DNA from: Phycisphaerales bacterium
GTDB taxonomy: Bacteria > Planctomycetota > Phycisphaerae > SM23-33
Length of the DNA: 5,171 bases
NCBI GenBank assembly: GCA_003153915.1
Contig: PMBX01000043.1
Span: 7,595-12,765, forward strand
Direction: 5' to 3'
This document shows positions 1-5,091 of the stretch, piece after piece (position 1 is the first letter of the stretch; each line of letters starts with the position of its first letter). Under the pieces are notes generated by a model that saw only the letters and a list, made by a program, of their open reading frames with translations, had not been told where the DNA came from and did not search any database. Position numbers and translations under genes: made by a program.

Positions 1-735
1 TTCCTGGAATCCAAGGGCGCCCGGATCAAGACCGAACTGACGGCAAGGATGAAGCAGGCGGCCGAGGCGCTGGAATTCGAGCGAGCCGCCGTCCTGCGCG
101 ATGAGCTGCGCGCCCTGGAGGGGCTAGCCAAACGCGGGCTGGTCCACGAGCACGTTCAGCCGGAGGTTTTTTTCATCGATCCGGCGGAGGGCCTGGCCCG
201 CCTGGGGGAACTGCTGGGACTGCCCGGCCCGCCGCGGACCATAGAGGGTATCGACATAGCGCACCTGGGCGGTGGGGAGGCCTGCGGGGCGATGGTCTGT
301 TTCATAGACGGCAGGCCCTTCAAAGGTTCCTACCGCCGCTACCGCATCCAGGCAGCCGAGGGCGGGGACGACTTCGCCTGCATCGCCGAAGTGGTCGCAC
401 GGCGGTACAAACACGCAGGCATGAACGAAGAACTCTTCCCCGACATCATCCTCATCGACGGCGGCAAGGGGCAGCTATCCGCCGCTTACGCGGCTTTCGA
501 CGATCTGGCCTTCCGCCCCCCCATACTGCTGGCGATCGCCAAGCGGGAGGAAGAGTTATTCATCCACGCCCGAAACGAGCCGCTGCGCCTCTCGCGCCAC
601 GATCCCGCCCTGCGCATCCTCCAGGCTGTCCGCGACGAGGCCCACCGCTTCGCCCAGCATTACCACCACATCCTCCGCCGCAAGGCCACGCTGGAAGAAC
701 CGCTGCCTCCGCGCCGACCTGTCCGCCGCCGTTGA
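1..735 (+). CDS. uvrC: Excinuclease ABC subunit UvrC, C-terminal part (5' end outside window)
   Basis: UvrC is the nuclease of nucleotide excision repair; with UvrA and UvrB it cuts the damaged strand on both sides of a lesion. The frame is open from base 1 (FLESKGARIK...), so the N-terminal GIY-YIG domain lies outside. Numbering from the first residue in the window, 24-36 (LEFERAAVLRDEL) is the UVR motif that contacts UvrB. The RNase H-like nuclease domain follows: GIDIAH (Asp85), the DD pair at 123-124, IDGGKGQL (Asp153) and DEAHRFA (His215). These match the Asp/Asp/Asp/His catalytic set known in UvrC, so the domain looks active. Two parts of canonical UvrC are missing: most of the roughly 150-residue stretch between UVR and nuclease, and the C-terminal helix-hairpin-helix domain. 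The protein ends instead in an Arg/Pro-rich tail. I believe this short form is normal in Planctomycetota. The family call is secure; the lineage remark is from memory. Confidence 0.95.
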   Translation, partial: FLESKGARIKTELTARMKQAAEALEFERAAVLRDELRALEGLAKRGLVHEHVQPEVFFIDPAEGLARLGELLGLPGPPRTIEGIDIAHLGGGEACGAMVCFIDGRPFKGSYRRYRIQAAEGGDDFACIAEVVARRYKHAGMNEELFPDIILIDGGKGQLSAAYAAFDDLAFRPPILLAIAKREEELFIHARNEPLRLSRHDPALRILQAVRDEAHRFAQHYHHILRRKATLEEPLPPRRPVRRR

Positions 736-760
736 AGCCGCGCGACCGGCGCGGTAGTAT
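732..760 (+). promoter_or_regulatory. Candidate promoter for the membrane methyltransferase gene, with dyad in spacer
   Basis: TTGAAG (732-737) and TAGTAT (755-760) resemble sigma-70 -35 and -10 boxes (4 of 6 matches each) with exactly 17 bases between them. The -35 box overlaps the uvrC stop codon. A perfect inverted repeat, CCGCGC-N5-GCGCGG, fills the spacer exactly. Transcription would start near 767 and leave a leader of about 78 bases. The dyad could be an operator. It could equally be a stem at the end of the uvrC transcript, although no clean T-run follows it. Both readings are inference. Confidence 0.35.
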
Positions 761-788
761 TCGTCTCGTGGGCGTGGACGTTGTTCCT

Positions 789-807
789 CACCGGATGTCA
801 ACCGGTG
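789..807. repeat. Small inverted repeat in the leader of the methyltransferase gene
   Basis: CACCGG (789-794) and CCGGTG (802-807) are perfect inverted copies around a 7-base loop. They lie between the candidate promoter and the ribosome binding site, so the RNA could form a short hairpin here. A stem of this size is expected by chance in GC-rich DNA, and no function can be claimed. Confidence 0.3.
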
Positions 808-831
808 GTACGCACCCCAATTTGCGGCGGA

Positions 832-837
832 AAGGTG
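832..837 (+). promoter_or_regulatory. Ribosome binding site of the membrane methyltransferase
   Basis: AAGGTG stands 7 bases before the ATG at 845, a good Shine-Dalgarno match at normal spacing. It supports this ATG over the internal ATG 15 bases downstream. Confidence 0.65.
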
Positions 838-844
838 AAGCGGA

Positions 845-1597
845 ATGTTGCTCGATGAAATGTTGAGACATTGGGGAACACGCTTGTTCCGCCGGCGTAG
901 CTACGTTTTCCTATTGGCCATGGTTCCGCTGGTCCTGGAGCGCAACAACTTCCGCTATATCCGCGGCAGCCACGATCTCGATCTGCTCTTCGAGTCGGCC
1001 TGTTTCCTGCTGGCCGTCGTGGGCATGACGCTGCGGGCCTTGACTGTCGGCTTCATACCCACCGGAACCTCCGGCAGAAACACCAAGTCGCATAAAGCCT
1101 CCGTCCTGAACACCACGGGAACCTATTCCATGGTTCGCAATCCCCTGTACCTGGCCAACTATTGCGTTTTCCTGGCCGTCACACTGTTGTCGCAGAGTTG
1201 GGAGATCGTGCTTGTCAACACACTGGTTTTCGCCGCGATCTACGTGCCCATCATCATGTCCGAAGAACATTTTCTGCTGGAAAAGTTCACCGACGATTAC
1301 CAACAGTACGTCCAGAAGGTTCCCTGTATCCTGCCCAAGTTCCGGCTGTGGCGGAAACCCGATTGTCCATGGAGCTGGCGGATGGTCCTGCGGAGGGAGC
1401 ACGACACGGTTTTCTTGGTGGTCCTGGCGTTCTTTTTGATCGACATCATCCACGACCAGGCCGAGTTAGGCAGGTGGGAGTTCGACCCCGTCTGGGTGGC
1501 GGCCGTCAGCGTGGGCGCAGTATCGTGGCTGATACTCAAGATTCTCAAACGCCACACCAAAATCCTCCAGACTCGAGCGCCGGTTTTAGAGGCATAA
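845..1597 (+). CDS. Membrane methyltransferase, isoprenylcysteine/phospholipid methyltransferase type
   Basis: This 250-residue integral-membrane protein probably transfers a methyl group from S-adenosylmethionine to a lipid or prenyl-type substrate. Hydrophobic segments lie at about 20-31, 47-70, 101-138, 187-202 and 217-233. The family signature spans 71-165: TGTSGRNT (73-80), LNTTGTYSMVRNPLYLANY (88-106), the glutamate pair at 140-141, and F-x3-Y-x2-Y-x3-VP (148-160). In isoprenylcysteine methyltransferases the 'RHPxY' stretch and the downstream Glu help hold the cofactor; here the His of RHP is Asn (RNP, 98-100). The 80 residues after the core (SWRMVLRREHD and two more helices) seem to recur in a bacterial subgroup with this TSGRNT signature. 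Related enzymes include a lipid A phosphate methyltransferase in Leptospira, so an envelope lipid substrate is plausible but unproven. The gene has its own ribosome binding site and lies 109 bases after uvrC. Confidence 0.85.
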   Translation: MLLDEMLRHWGTRLFRRRSYVFLLAMVPLVLERNNFRYIRGSHDLDLLFESACFLLAVVGMTLRALTVGFIPTGTSGRNTKSHKASVLNTTGTYSMVRNPLYLANYCVFLAVTLLSQSWEIVLVNTLVFAAIYVPIIMSEEHFLLEKFTDDYQQYVQKVPCILPKFRLWRKPDCPWSWRMVLRREHDTVFLVVLAFFLIDIIHDQAELGRWEFDPVWVAAVSVGAVSWLILKILKRHTKILQTRAPVLEA

Positions 1598-1714
1598 TCG
1601 CTCAACGATATGGCCGGCAGACGCATCAGTTTGGGGGAGTGCTCCAGGCCGACGGCTGGTAGAACTTCCGCCGGATTACCACGTTGTAACAAGCCCCGCC
1701 TCGGAACCTTCGCA

Positions 1715-3037
1715 TTATTTTCCGAATCGCGCGTAATAGTAGATCACGCCCGCCAGGCCGCATAAGCTGGAGGCCAGGAGCATCGCGATGGGTCCCGGCC
1801 CGGAGGGATCGGCCGCGTCTCGTCCAGCCAGGCGGTTAGCGCCCATCCAGATCAACCCGCCGACGATCGGCGCCGTCATGACGGCCGCCGATCTCGCCGC
1901 CCAGTAGATGCCGATGGCCTGGGTCTTGATCTGTGGGGGTATCAAATCGACGATCATGGCCTTGCGCGCCGGTTCGCCGATCTCGCGCATGCCCGCAAAG
2001 ATGAACGCCACGGCCATCGCAACCACAGCCGCCGAGGCGTGGATCGCGCCCGACAGCGACAACCACCCCATCAACGCCAGCACCGCCGGGAAAGAGGCGA
2101 AGAAGAAAAACGTCACGCCGATGTAGGGGCGCTTTGCCAGGCCCGGCTTGGACGCCACCGCGCCCATCGGCAGGTAGGTGATGGCGCTGGTGACCTGGGA
2201 GATTATCAGCATCGTGCCGTACAAGGCGGCTGCCTCCTTGGCGTTGGCGGTGACGGCGGACAAGACGGCCACGCCGAAGAGGATGATCAGTTCGCGGGGC
2301 ATTCCCTCGGCCAGGCGGGCGAAGATGTCTGCCGCCAGGAGGCGCTTCAGTTGCGGGTCGAAACCGCGCAGCACGGAAATCGGCCGATGGATGATCGTCG
2401 CGGCGTCCTTGCTGGCGGTCTTCATGAACCGCGCCTGGATCGCCAGGCTGGCCAGTACGACGGTGAAGCTGAGCGCGAACGCCGCCTCCATGCCCAGCCT
2501 GGTCCCCACCAGCAGTACCAGCAGCGCGTTGATGCCGTAGGCCACCACGCGCGACATTCGGCGGAAGAGCGACTGGAGCGAAAAGGCCATCGCCCGGCGG
2601 TCGGAGGGCAGCGAATCGCCCACCACCGTCAGCAGCGCCGGACCGGCCAGTGAATCCCACACGAAAACGAACGGAATGGCCAGGAACACCGCCAGAGTGG
2701 TATGCCAAAACGTCAGTATCGCCAGGCCCACCAGCGGGGCGGCGTTGAACAGCAGCAGGCCCCGCCGCGTGTTGAATCGCCCGGCGATGAACCCCCCGGC
2801 CAGGTAGTTGACCGCCTCCAGGAAGTCGCGAAAGAAACCATAAACGGCAATGGTCAGGATGGTGGTCTTGAGGTGTTCCTTCATGTACCCGGGCAGGAAC
2901 GGACCCCACAACTCGCTGCCCATGCACACCAGCAGGATAGCCCCCAGCAGCGCGCCGGTGGAGGAATTGATGGCCAGGTAGGCGCTCCAGGCGCCCCGGG
3001 ATGGTTTCGGCGATGCGGTGTTTTGCTCGGCACACAT
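1715..3037 (-). CDS. Major facilitator superfamily (MFS) transporter
   Basis: This 440-residue, largely hydrophobic protein has the length and helix pattern of a 12-helix MFS permease in the inner membrane, with a central soluble loop at about 205-230. The motif between helices 2 and 3, GGFIAGRFNTRR (81-92), is a degenerate MFS motif A in which the usual Asp is Gly. The two halves resemble each other, as expected for the fold: 131-160 (AGPALLTVVGDSLPSDRRAM...) parallels 353-382 (IGEPARKAMIVDLIPPQIKT...). MFS permeases use ion gradients or substrate gradients to move small molecules. Nothing here identifies the substrate or tells export from import, though a drug-efflux-like role is common in the family. 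I chose the ATG ending at 3037 because AGGAG lies 9 bases upstream of it. The longer frame (to 3106) would run through the predicted promoter. The gene is convergent with the methyltransferase and divergent from the next two genes. Confidence 0.9.
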   Translation of the reverse strand: MCAEQNTASPKPSRGAWSAYLAINSSTGALLGAILLVCMGSELWGPFLPGYMKEHLKTTILTIAVYGFFRDFLEAVNYLAGGFIAGRFNTRRGLLLFNAAPLVGLAILTFWHTTLAVFLAIPFVFVWDSLAGPALLTVVGDSLPSDRRAMAFSLQSLFRRMSRVVAYGINALLVLLVGTRLGMEAAFALSFTVVLASLAIQARFMKTASKDAATIIHRPISVLRGFDPQLKRLLAADIFARLAEGMPRELIILFGVAVLSAVTANAKEAAALYGTMLIISQVTSAITYLPMGAVASKPGLAKRPYIGVTFFFFASFPAVLALMGWLSLSGAIHASAAVVAMAVAFIFAGMREIGEPARKAMIVDLIPPQIKTQAIGIYWAARSAAVMTAPIVGGLIWMGANRLAGRDAADPSGPGPIAMLLASSLCGLAGVIYYYARFGK

Positions 3038-3046
3038 GGCTGGTCG

Positions 3047-3051
3047 CTCCT
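3047..3051 (-). promoter_or_regulatory. Ribosome binding site of the MFS transporter
   Basis: The minus strand reads AGGAG 9 bases before the ATG at 3037. This fixes the start there and argues against the in-frame ATG 69 bases further upstream. Confidence 0.7.
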
Positions 3052-3055
3052 GACT

Positions 3056-3087
3056 TCGCGCGGTCTGGCAAGGCCGGGACCGCGCGA
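3056..3087. repeat. 10-bp perfect inverted repeat at the 5' end of the MFS transcript
   Basis: TCGCGCGGTC (3056-3065) and GACCGCGCGA (3078-3087) are perfect inverted copies separated by 12 bases. The repeat lies between the -10 box (3095-3100) and the ribosome binding site (3047-3051) of the MFS gene, and the predicted transcription start is near 3088. It could be an operator overlapping the start site or a stable hairpin at the 5' end of the mRNA. The pairing is seen directly; its role is inference. Confidence 0.6.
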
Positions 3088-3094
3088 CGCGGGA

Positions 3095-3123
3095 ATTATA
3101 GACCACCCCGGCGACAATGTGCC
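3095..3123 (-). promoter_or_regulatory. Promoter of the MFS transporter gene
   Basis: The minus strand carries a perfect TATAAT (3095-3100). Seventeen bases upstream is a weak -35, GGCACA (3118-3123, 3 of 6 matches). The predicted start near 3088 gives a leader of about 50 bases. The AT-rich hexamer stands out in this GC-rich intergenic DNA. Confidence 0.6.
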
Positions 3124-3127
3124 ACCA

Positions 3128-3157
3128 CTTACGTTTGGAAAGTCCGTTCCCTATAAT
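3128..3157 (+). promoter_or_regulatory. Promoter of the small secreted protein and thioredoxin reductase genes
   Basis: A perfect TATAAT (3152-3157) is preceded at 18 bases by a weak -35, CTTACG (3128-3133, 3 of 6 matches). Transcription would begin near 3164, about 19 bases before the ATG at 3183. The -35 region is only 4 bases from that of the divergent MFS promoter, so the two share one control region. Confidence 0.6.
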
Positions 3158-3182
3158 GGCCTCTTACGAAGACGGAAAACCG

Positions 3183-3401
3183 ATGACACTTTTCATCCCA
3201 TTCACTCTGGCGGCGGTGCTGGCGGTCTCGACCATCGCCTCGGCGGCTGAGCCGGTCGTCCTGGGCAGCCGCTATTTCGACCGTGGCGAGGGGTTCTCGC
3301 TGCGCCCCCCCGCCGGCTGTGTCATGGGGTCCGCTGCTGCCACGGGGGTCATCGAGCGGTTCCCCGATGCCGCCGCCATAGCCAAGAAGGCAACGCCATG
3401 A
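3183..3401 (+). CDS. Short signal-peptide protein of unknown function, overlapping the reductase start
   Basis: I do not recognise this 72-residue product. Residues 1-21 form a typical Sec signal peptide: a hydrophobic core (LFIPFTLAAVLAV) and an ASA cleavage motif at 19-21. The mature part would be only about 51 residues and includes GEGFSLRPPAGC (35-46), the sort of 'GFSLRPPAG' segment I associate with the N-termini of longer secreted planctomycetal proteins. This may therefore be a truncated remnant of a larger gene, or a real small periplasmic protein. The ATG at 3183 is preferred over one at 3117 because the longer frame would include the promoter; only a weak purine stretch (ACGGAAA) lies before it. 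Its TGA overlaps the reductase ATG as ATGA, so the two are probably cotranscribed and translationally coupled. The mature part has a single cysteine (Cys46) and no CxxC, so it is not itself a thioredoxin. Confidence 0.55.
   Translation: MTLFIPFTLAAVLAVSTIASAAEPVVLGSRYFDRGEGFSLRPPAGCVMGSAAATGVIERFPDAAAIAKKATP
3385..3390 (+). promoter_or_regulatory. Ribosome binding site of the thioredoxin reductase gene
   Basis: AGAAGG lies 7 bases before the ATG at 3398, inside the last codons of the upstream small ORF. The reductase can therefore recruit ribosomes itself as well as by coupling. Confidence 0.65.
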
Positions 3402-4411
3402 GCGAAGTCAATGTTCACGACGTGATCATCATCGGCGGCGGACCGGCCGGGCTGGCTGCGGCGCTGTACGCCGCCCGCGACCGCTACAAGACGCTGGTCC
3501 TGGAGAAAAACGGCTTGGCGGGCGGGCAGATCATGCTCACCGAGCGGATTGAGAACTACCCCGGTTACGAAAGTATTTCCGGCCCGGACCTGGTCGCCCA
3601 GATGTCCGCCCAGGCGGTAAAATTCGGCGCCGCCATCGCCGCCGGGCAATCCGCCGACGGTCTGCTCCGCCGCGACGACGGGATCATCGAGGTCCGCGTC
3701 AACGACGGGGAGGCGACGCATTCGGCCCGCTCGGTCATTCTGGCCCCCGGTAGCGACTACCGCAACCTGGGCATCCCCGGTGAGCAGGCCATGCGCCAGG
3801 CCACGCGGGTTAGCTATTGCGCCACCTGCGACGGGGCCTTCTACCGCGACAAGCACGTGCTGGCCATCGGCGGGGGAAACACCGCCGTCGAGGACACCCT
3901 CTACCTGGCCAGGCGCTTCACCCGCAAGATCACCCTGATCCACCGACGCAAGGAATTCCGCGCCCAGAAGGTCCTGGTGGAGGAACTCAACCTGGCCGCC
4001 GGGGAACACAATATCGACATCCGCCTGCCTTACGTCGCCGAGGAGATCGTCCCCAACTCAACGGGAACCGAGATCGACCACGTGCGCATCCGCAACGTAG
4101 AGACCGGCCTGATCGAGCGGCTGAAAGTCGACGGCGTGTTCGTCTTCGTGGGCATGATCCCCAACACCGCCTGGCTGCGCGGGACGGTGGAGATCAACGA
4201 TGCCGGCTACATCGCCGCCGACCCGGTCACCTTGGAAACCTCCATGCCGGGGGTATTCGTCGCCGGGGACTGCCGCCAGCACGCGGCAATGCAACTGGCC
4301 ACCGCCTGCGCCGACGGCGTCGTGGCGGCAATGATGCTCAAACGGTATTTCCGCGATCCGTCCTCCTGGGGTCGCCCCGGCGGGGATGCGGGGACCAACA
4401 GCGGCTGGTAG
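3398..4411 (+). CDS. trxB: Thioredoxin-disulfide reductase (NADPH-dependent flavoprotein)
   Basis: This 337-residue cytoplasmic flavoenzyme is predicted to pass electrons from NADPH through FAD and a redox disulfide to thioredoxin. The sequence shows the low-molecular-weight TrxB layout: an FAD-binding GGGPAG (13-18), AGGQI and IENYPG (41-56), the redox centre CATC (141-144), an NADPH-binding GGGNTAVED (158-166), HRRKEFR (182-188) for the 2'-phosphate, and the second FAD motif VFVAGDCR (287-293). The CxxC in the NADPH domain separates it from the CxxC-less ferredoxin-NADP reductases of the same fold. Two points differ from textbook TrxB. The usual Arg-Gln after the GD motif is Met-Gln (298-299), and there is an extra Cys292 beside the FAD motif, plus Cys304. 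A polar, Gly-rich tail of about 18 residues follows the usual end of the fold. Thioredoxin itself is not in the window, so another dithiol partner cannot be excluded. Confidence 0.9.
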   Translation: MSEVNVHDVIIIGGGPAGLAAALYAARDRYKTLVLEKNGLAGGQIMLTERIENYPGYESISGPDLVAQMSAQAVKFGAAIAAGQSADGLLRRDDGIIEVRVNDGEATHSARSVILAPGSDYRNLGIPGEQAMRQATRVSYCATCDGAFYRDKHVLAIGGGNTAVEDTLYLARRFTRKITLIHRRKEFRAQKVLVEELNLAAGEHNIDIRLPYVAEEIVPNSTGTEIDHVRIRNVETGLIERLKVDGVFVFVGMIPNTAWLRGTVEINDAGYIAADPVTLETSMPGVFVAGDCRQHAAMQLATACADGVVAAMMLKRYFRDPSSWGRPGGDAGTNSGW

Positions 4412-4537
4412 CGGGTCCAACGCCCAAGGCGATACCACGAAAAGCACGGATTACCGGTATAACCGAACAGGCTGGAAGTTATCCGGCCCGACTTGCTTCT
4501 TGAGAAAGATTACCAATTGCATGGGCCGATTCGCTGT

Positions 4538-4581
4538 TCCGCAAGCCGCTGATCCGCGGGTTTTACTCCACTTGCGGATCA
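4538..4581. repeat. Two overlapping, mutually exclusive inverted repeats in the convergent gap
   Basis: TGATCCGC (4550-4557) pairs perfectly with GCGGATCA (4574-4581). Two G-U pairs, a G-C and a T-A could extend this stem inward. A second 8-bp pairing, TCCGCAAG (4538-4545) with CTTGCGGA (4571-4578), uses much of the same right arm, so only one can form at a time. The right arm contains the stop codon of the minus-strand membrane protein. The stem might help end transcription from both sides, but neither strand has a T-run after it, so this is not a classical intrinsic terminator. Confidence 0.4.
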
Positions 4582-4959
4582 AACTCCCGCGCCCGCCTCG
4601 CCCCCGCCGTGGTCTCGCTGATACTTGGCGCTGGAGCACTCATGGCAGCGGAACTGAGGCTGGCGATCGCTCGTCTTGTCGTATCCCCGCGCTTTGACAA
4701 GGCGGTAGCCCTTATCCACATCTGCGCCGCAATCGGCGCAGACGACGTTAACCTGCGCCTCCCACAATTCCCCGGCCAGCATGGCCGAGTTGCGGAAAAT
4801 CCATCGATCGACCCAAAAAAAGATCAGCCCGCCGATGAAATTGGCTACCACCGTCGACCACGTGGCCCCCACGCGCGCCATCAACATCGCCACGCAGATG
4901 GCCAGGATGGGCGTCGATAACTGCCACCTCGCCAGATAGAGCAAATACTTCCGTGCCAT
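4579..4959 (-). CDS. Small membrane protein with C-terminal zinc-ribbon-like domain, function unknown
   Basis: This 126-residue protein has two hydrophobic helices at about 15-29 and 34-51 (the second containing NFIGGLIFFWVDRWIF), then a soluble tail. The tail has four cysteines in two CxxC pairs (74/77 and 105/108), as in a metal-binding zinc ribbon, with a GYRLVKARGYDKTSD stretch between them. The Arg/Lys-rich N-terminus suggests both ends are cytoplasmic. I recall similar short conserved proteins of the form 'RWQLSTPILA...FFWVDR...CxxC...YDKT...CxxC' in several bacteria, none with a known role. The helical part faintly resembles GtrA-like membrane proteins, not enough to name it so. The start at 4959 is chosen because AAAGGA lies 7 bases upstream; an ATG at 5001 falls in the predicted -10 box. 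The gene is monocistronic in this window and convergent with trxB. The C-terminal DHGGGEAGAGV is low-complexity. Confidence 0.75.
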   Translation of the reverse strand: MARKYLLYLARWQLSTPILAICVAMLMARVGATWSTVVANFIGGLIFFWVDRWIFRNSAMLAGELWEAQVNVVCADCGADVDKGYRLVKARGYDKTSDRQPQFRCHECSSAKYQRDHGGGEAGAGV

Positions 4960-4966
4960 GGACGCA

Positions 4967-4972
4967 ATCCTT
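4967..4972 (-). promoter_or_regulatory. Ribosome binding site of the membrane/zinc-ribbon protein
   Basis: The minus strand reads AAAGGA 7 bases before the ATG at 4959. This favours that start over ATGs 42 and 39 bases further upstream. Confidence 0.65.
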
Positions 4973-4996
4973 TGTTTGTTTAGGGAGATGTCTCGC

Positions 4997-5002
4997 ATCA
5001 TA
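4997..5002 (-). promoter_or_regulatory. Candidate -10 box for the membrane/zinc-ribbon gene
   Basis: TATGAT on the minus strand matches the sigma-70 -10 at 5 of 6 positions and would start transcription near 4990, about 30 bases before the ATG. No good -35 is seen at 17 bases (TGGCGG), so the promoter may need an activator or may simply be weak. Confidence 0.4.
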
Positions 5003-5052
5003 CCCGCCTACCGCAACTGCCGCCAGCTTGACAGCCCCCGCCCCCAAATCGC

Positions 5053-5091
5053 GCGAACTTGCGTGAGGTTCGCCTCGCGGATACAGTATCC
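5053..5091. repeat. Two small dyads upstream of the membrane/zinc-ribbon gene
   Basis: GCGAAC (5053-5058) and GTTCGC (5068-5073) form a perfect 6-bp inverted repeat with a 9-base spacer. Just beyond it, GGATACAGTATCC (5079-5091) is a perfect 13-base palindrome with a one-base centre. Both lie 50-90 bases upstream of the candidate -10 box, a plausible place for activator binding. No regulator can be named from sequence alone. The rest of 5003-5171 shows no gene I can support. Confidence 0.35.

Noticed and set aside
911..1453. Minus-strand open frame opposite the membrane methyltransferase
   Set aside because: Low-information product; the plus-strand frame has the family signature and a ribosome binding site.
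1598..1714. Search for a terminator between the convergent methyltransferase and transporter genes
   Set aside because: Only very short stems (such as GGAG-TG-CTCC) without T-runs are visible, so no terminator is called.
1836..3071. Long minus-strand open frame (411 codons) inside the transporter gene
   Set aside because: Its product is rich in Arg, Gly and His without domain signatures. It is the +1-type shadow of the transporter, which has helices, MFS motifs and a proper ribosome binding site.
3113..3127. Possible sigma-54 promoter (TGGCAC on the minus strand)
   Set aside because: TGGCAC matches the -24 element, but the required TTGC-like -12 element is absent at the correct spacing.
2039..3250. 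Plus-strand open frames antisense to the transporter (2039-2653 and 2702-3250)
   Set aside because: Gln/His/Arg/Gly-rich products with no recognisable domain, produced by GC-rich codon bias on the opposite strand.
3272..4009. Minus-strand 245-codon frame opposite trxB
   Set aside because: It covers the antisense of the FAD and CATC regions; its product is Gly/Val/Asp-rich with no motif, and trxB is unambiguous.
5053..5073. Possible LexA/SOS box (GAAC...GTTC)
   Set aside because: The spacing between GAAC and GTTC is 11 bases counting the flanks differently, or 9 between the 6-bp arms, against 4 in the Gram-positive LexA box. It matches no LexA consensus I know.
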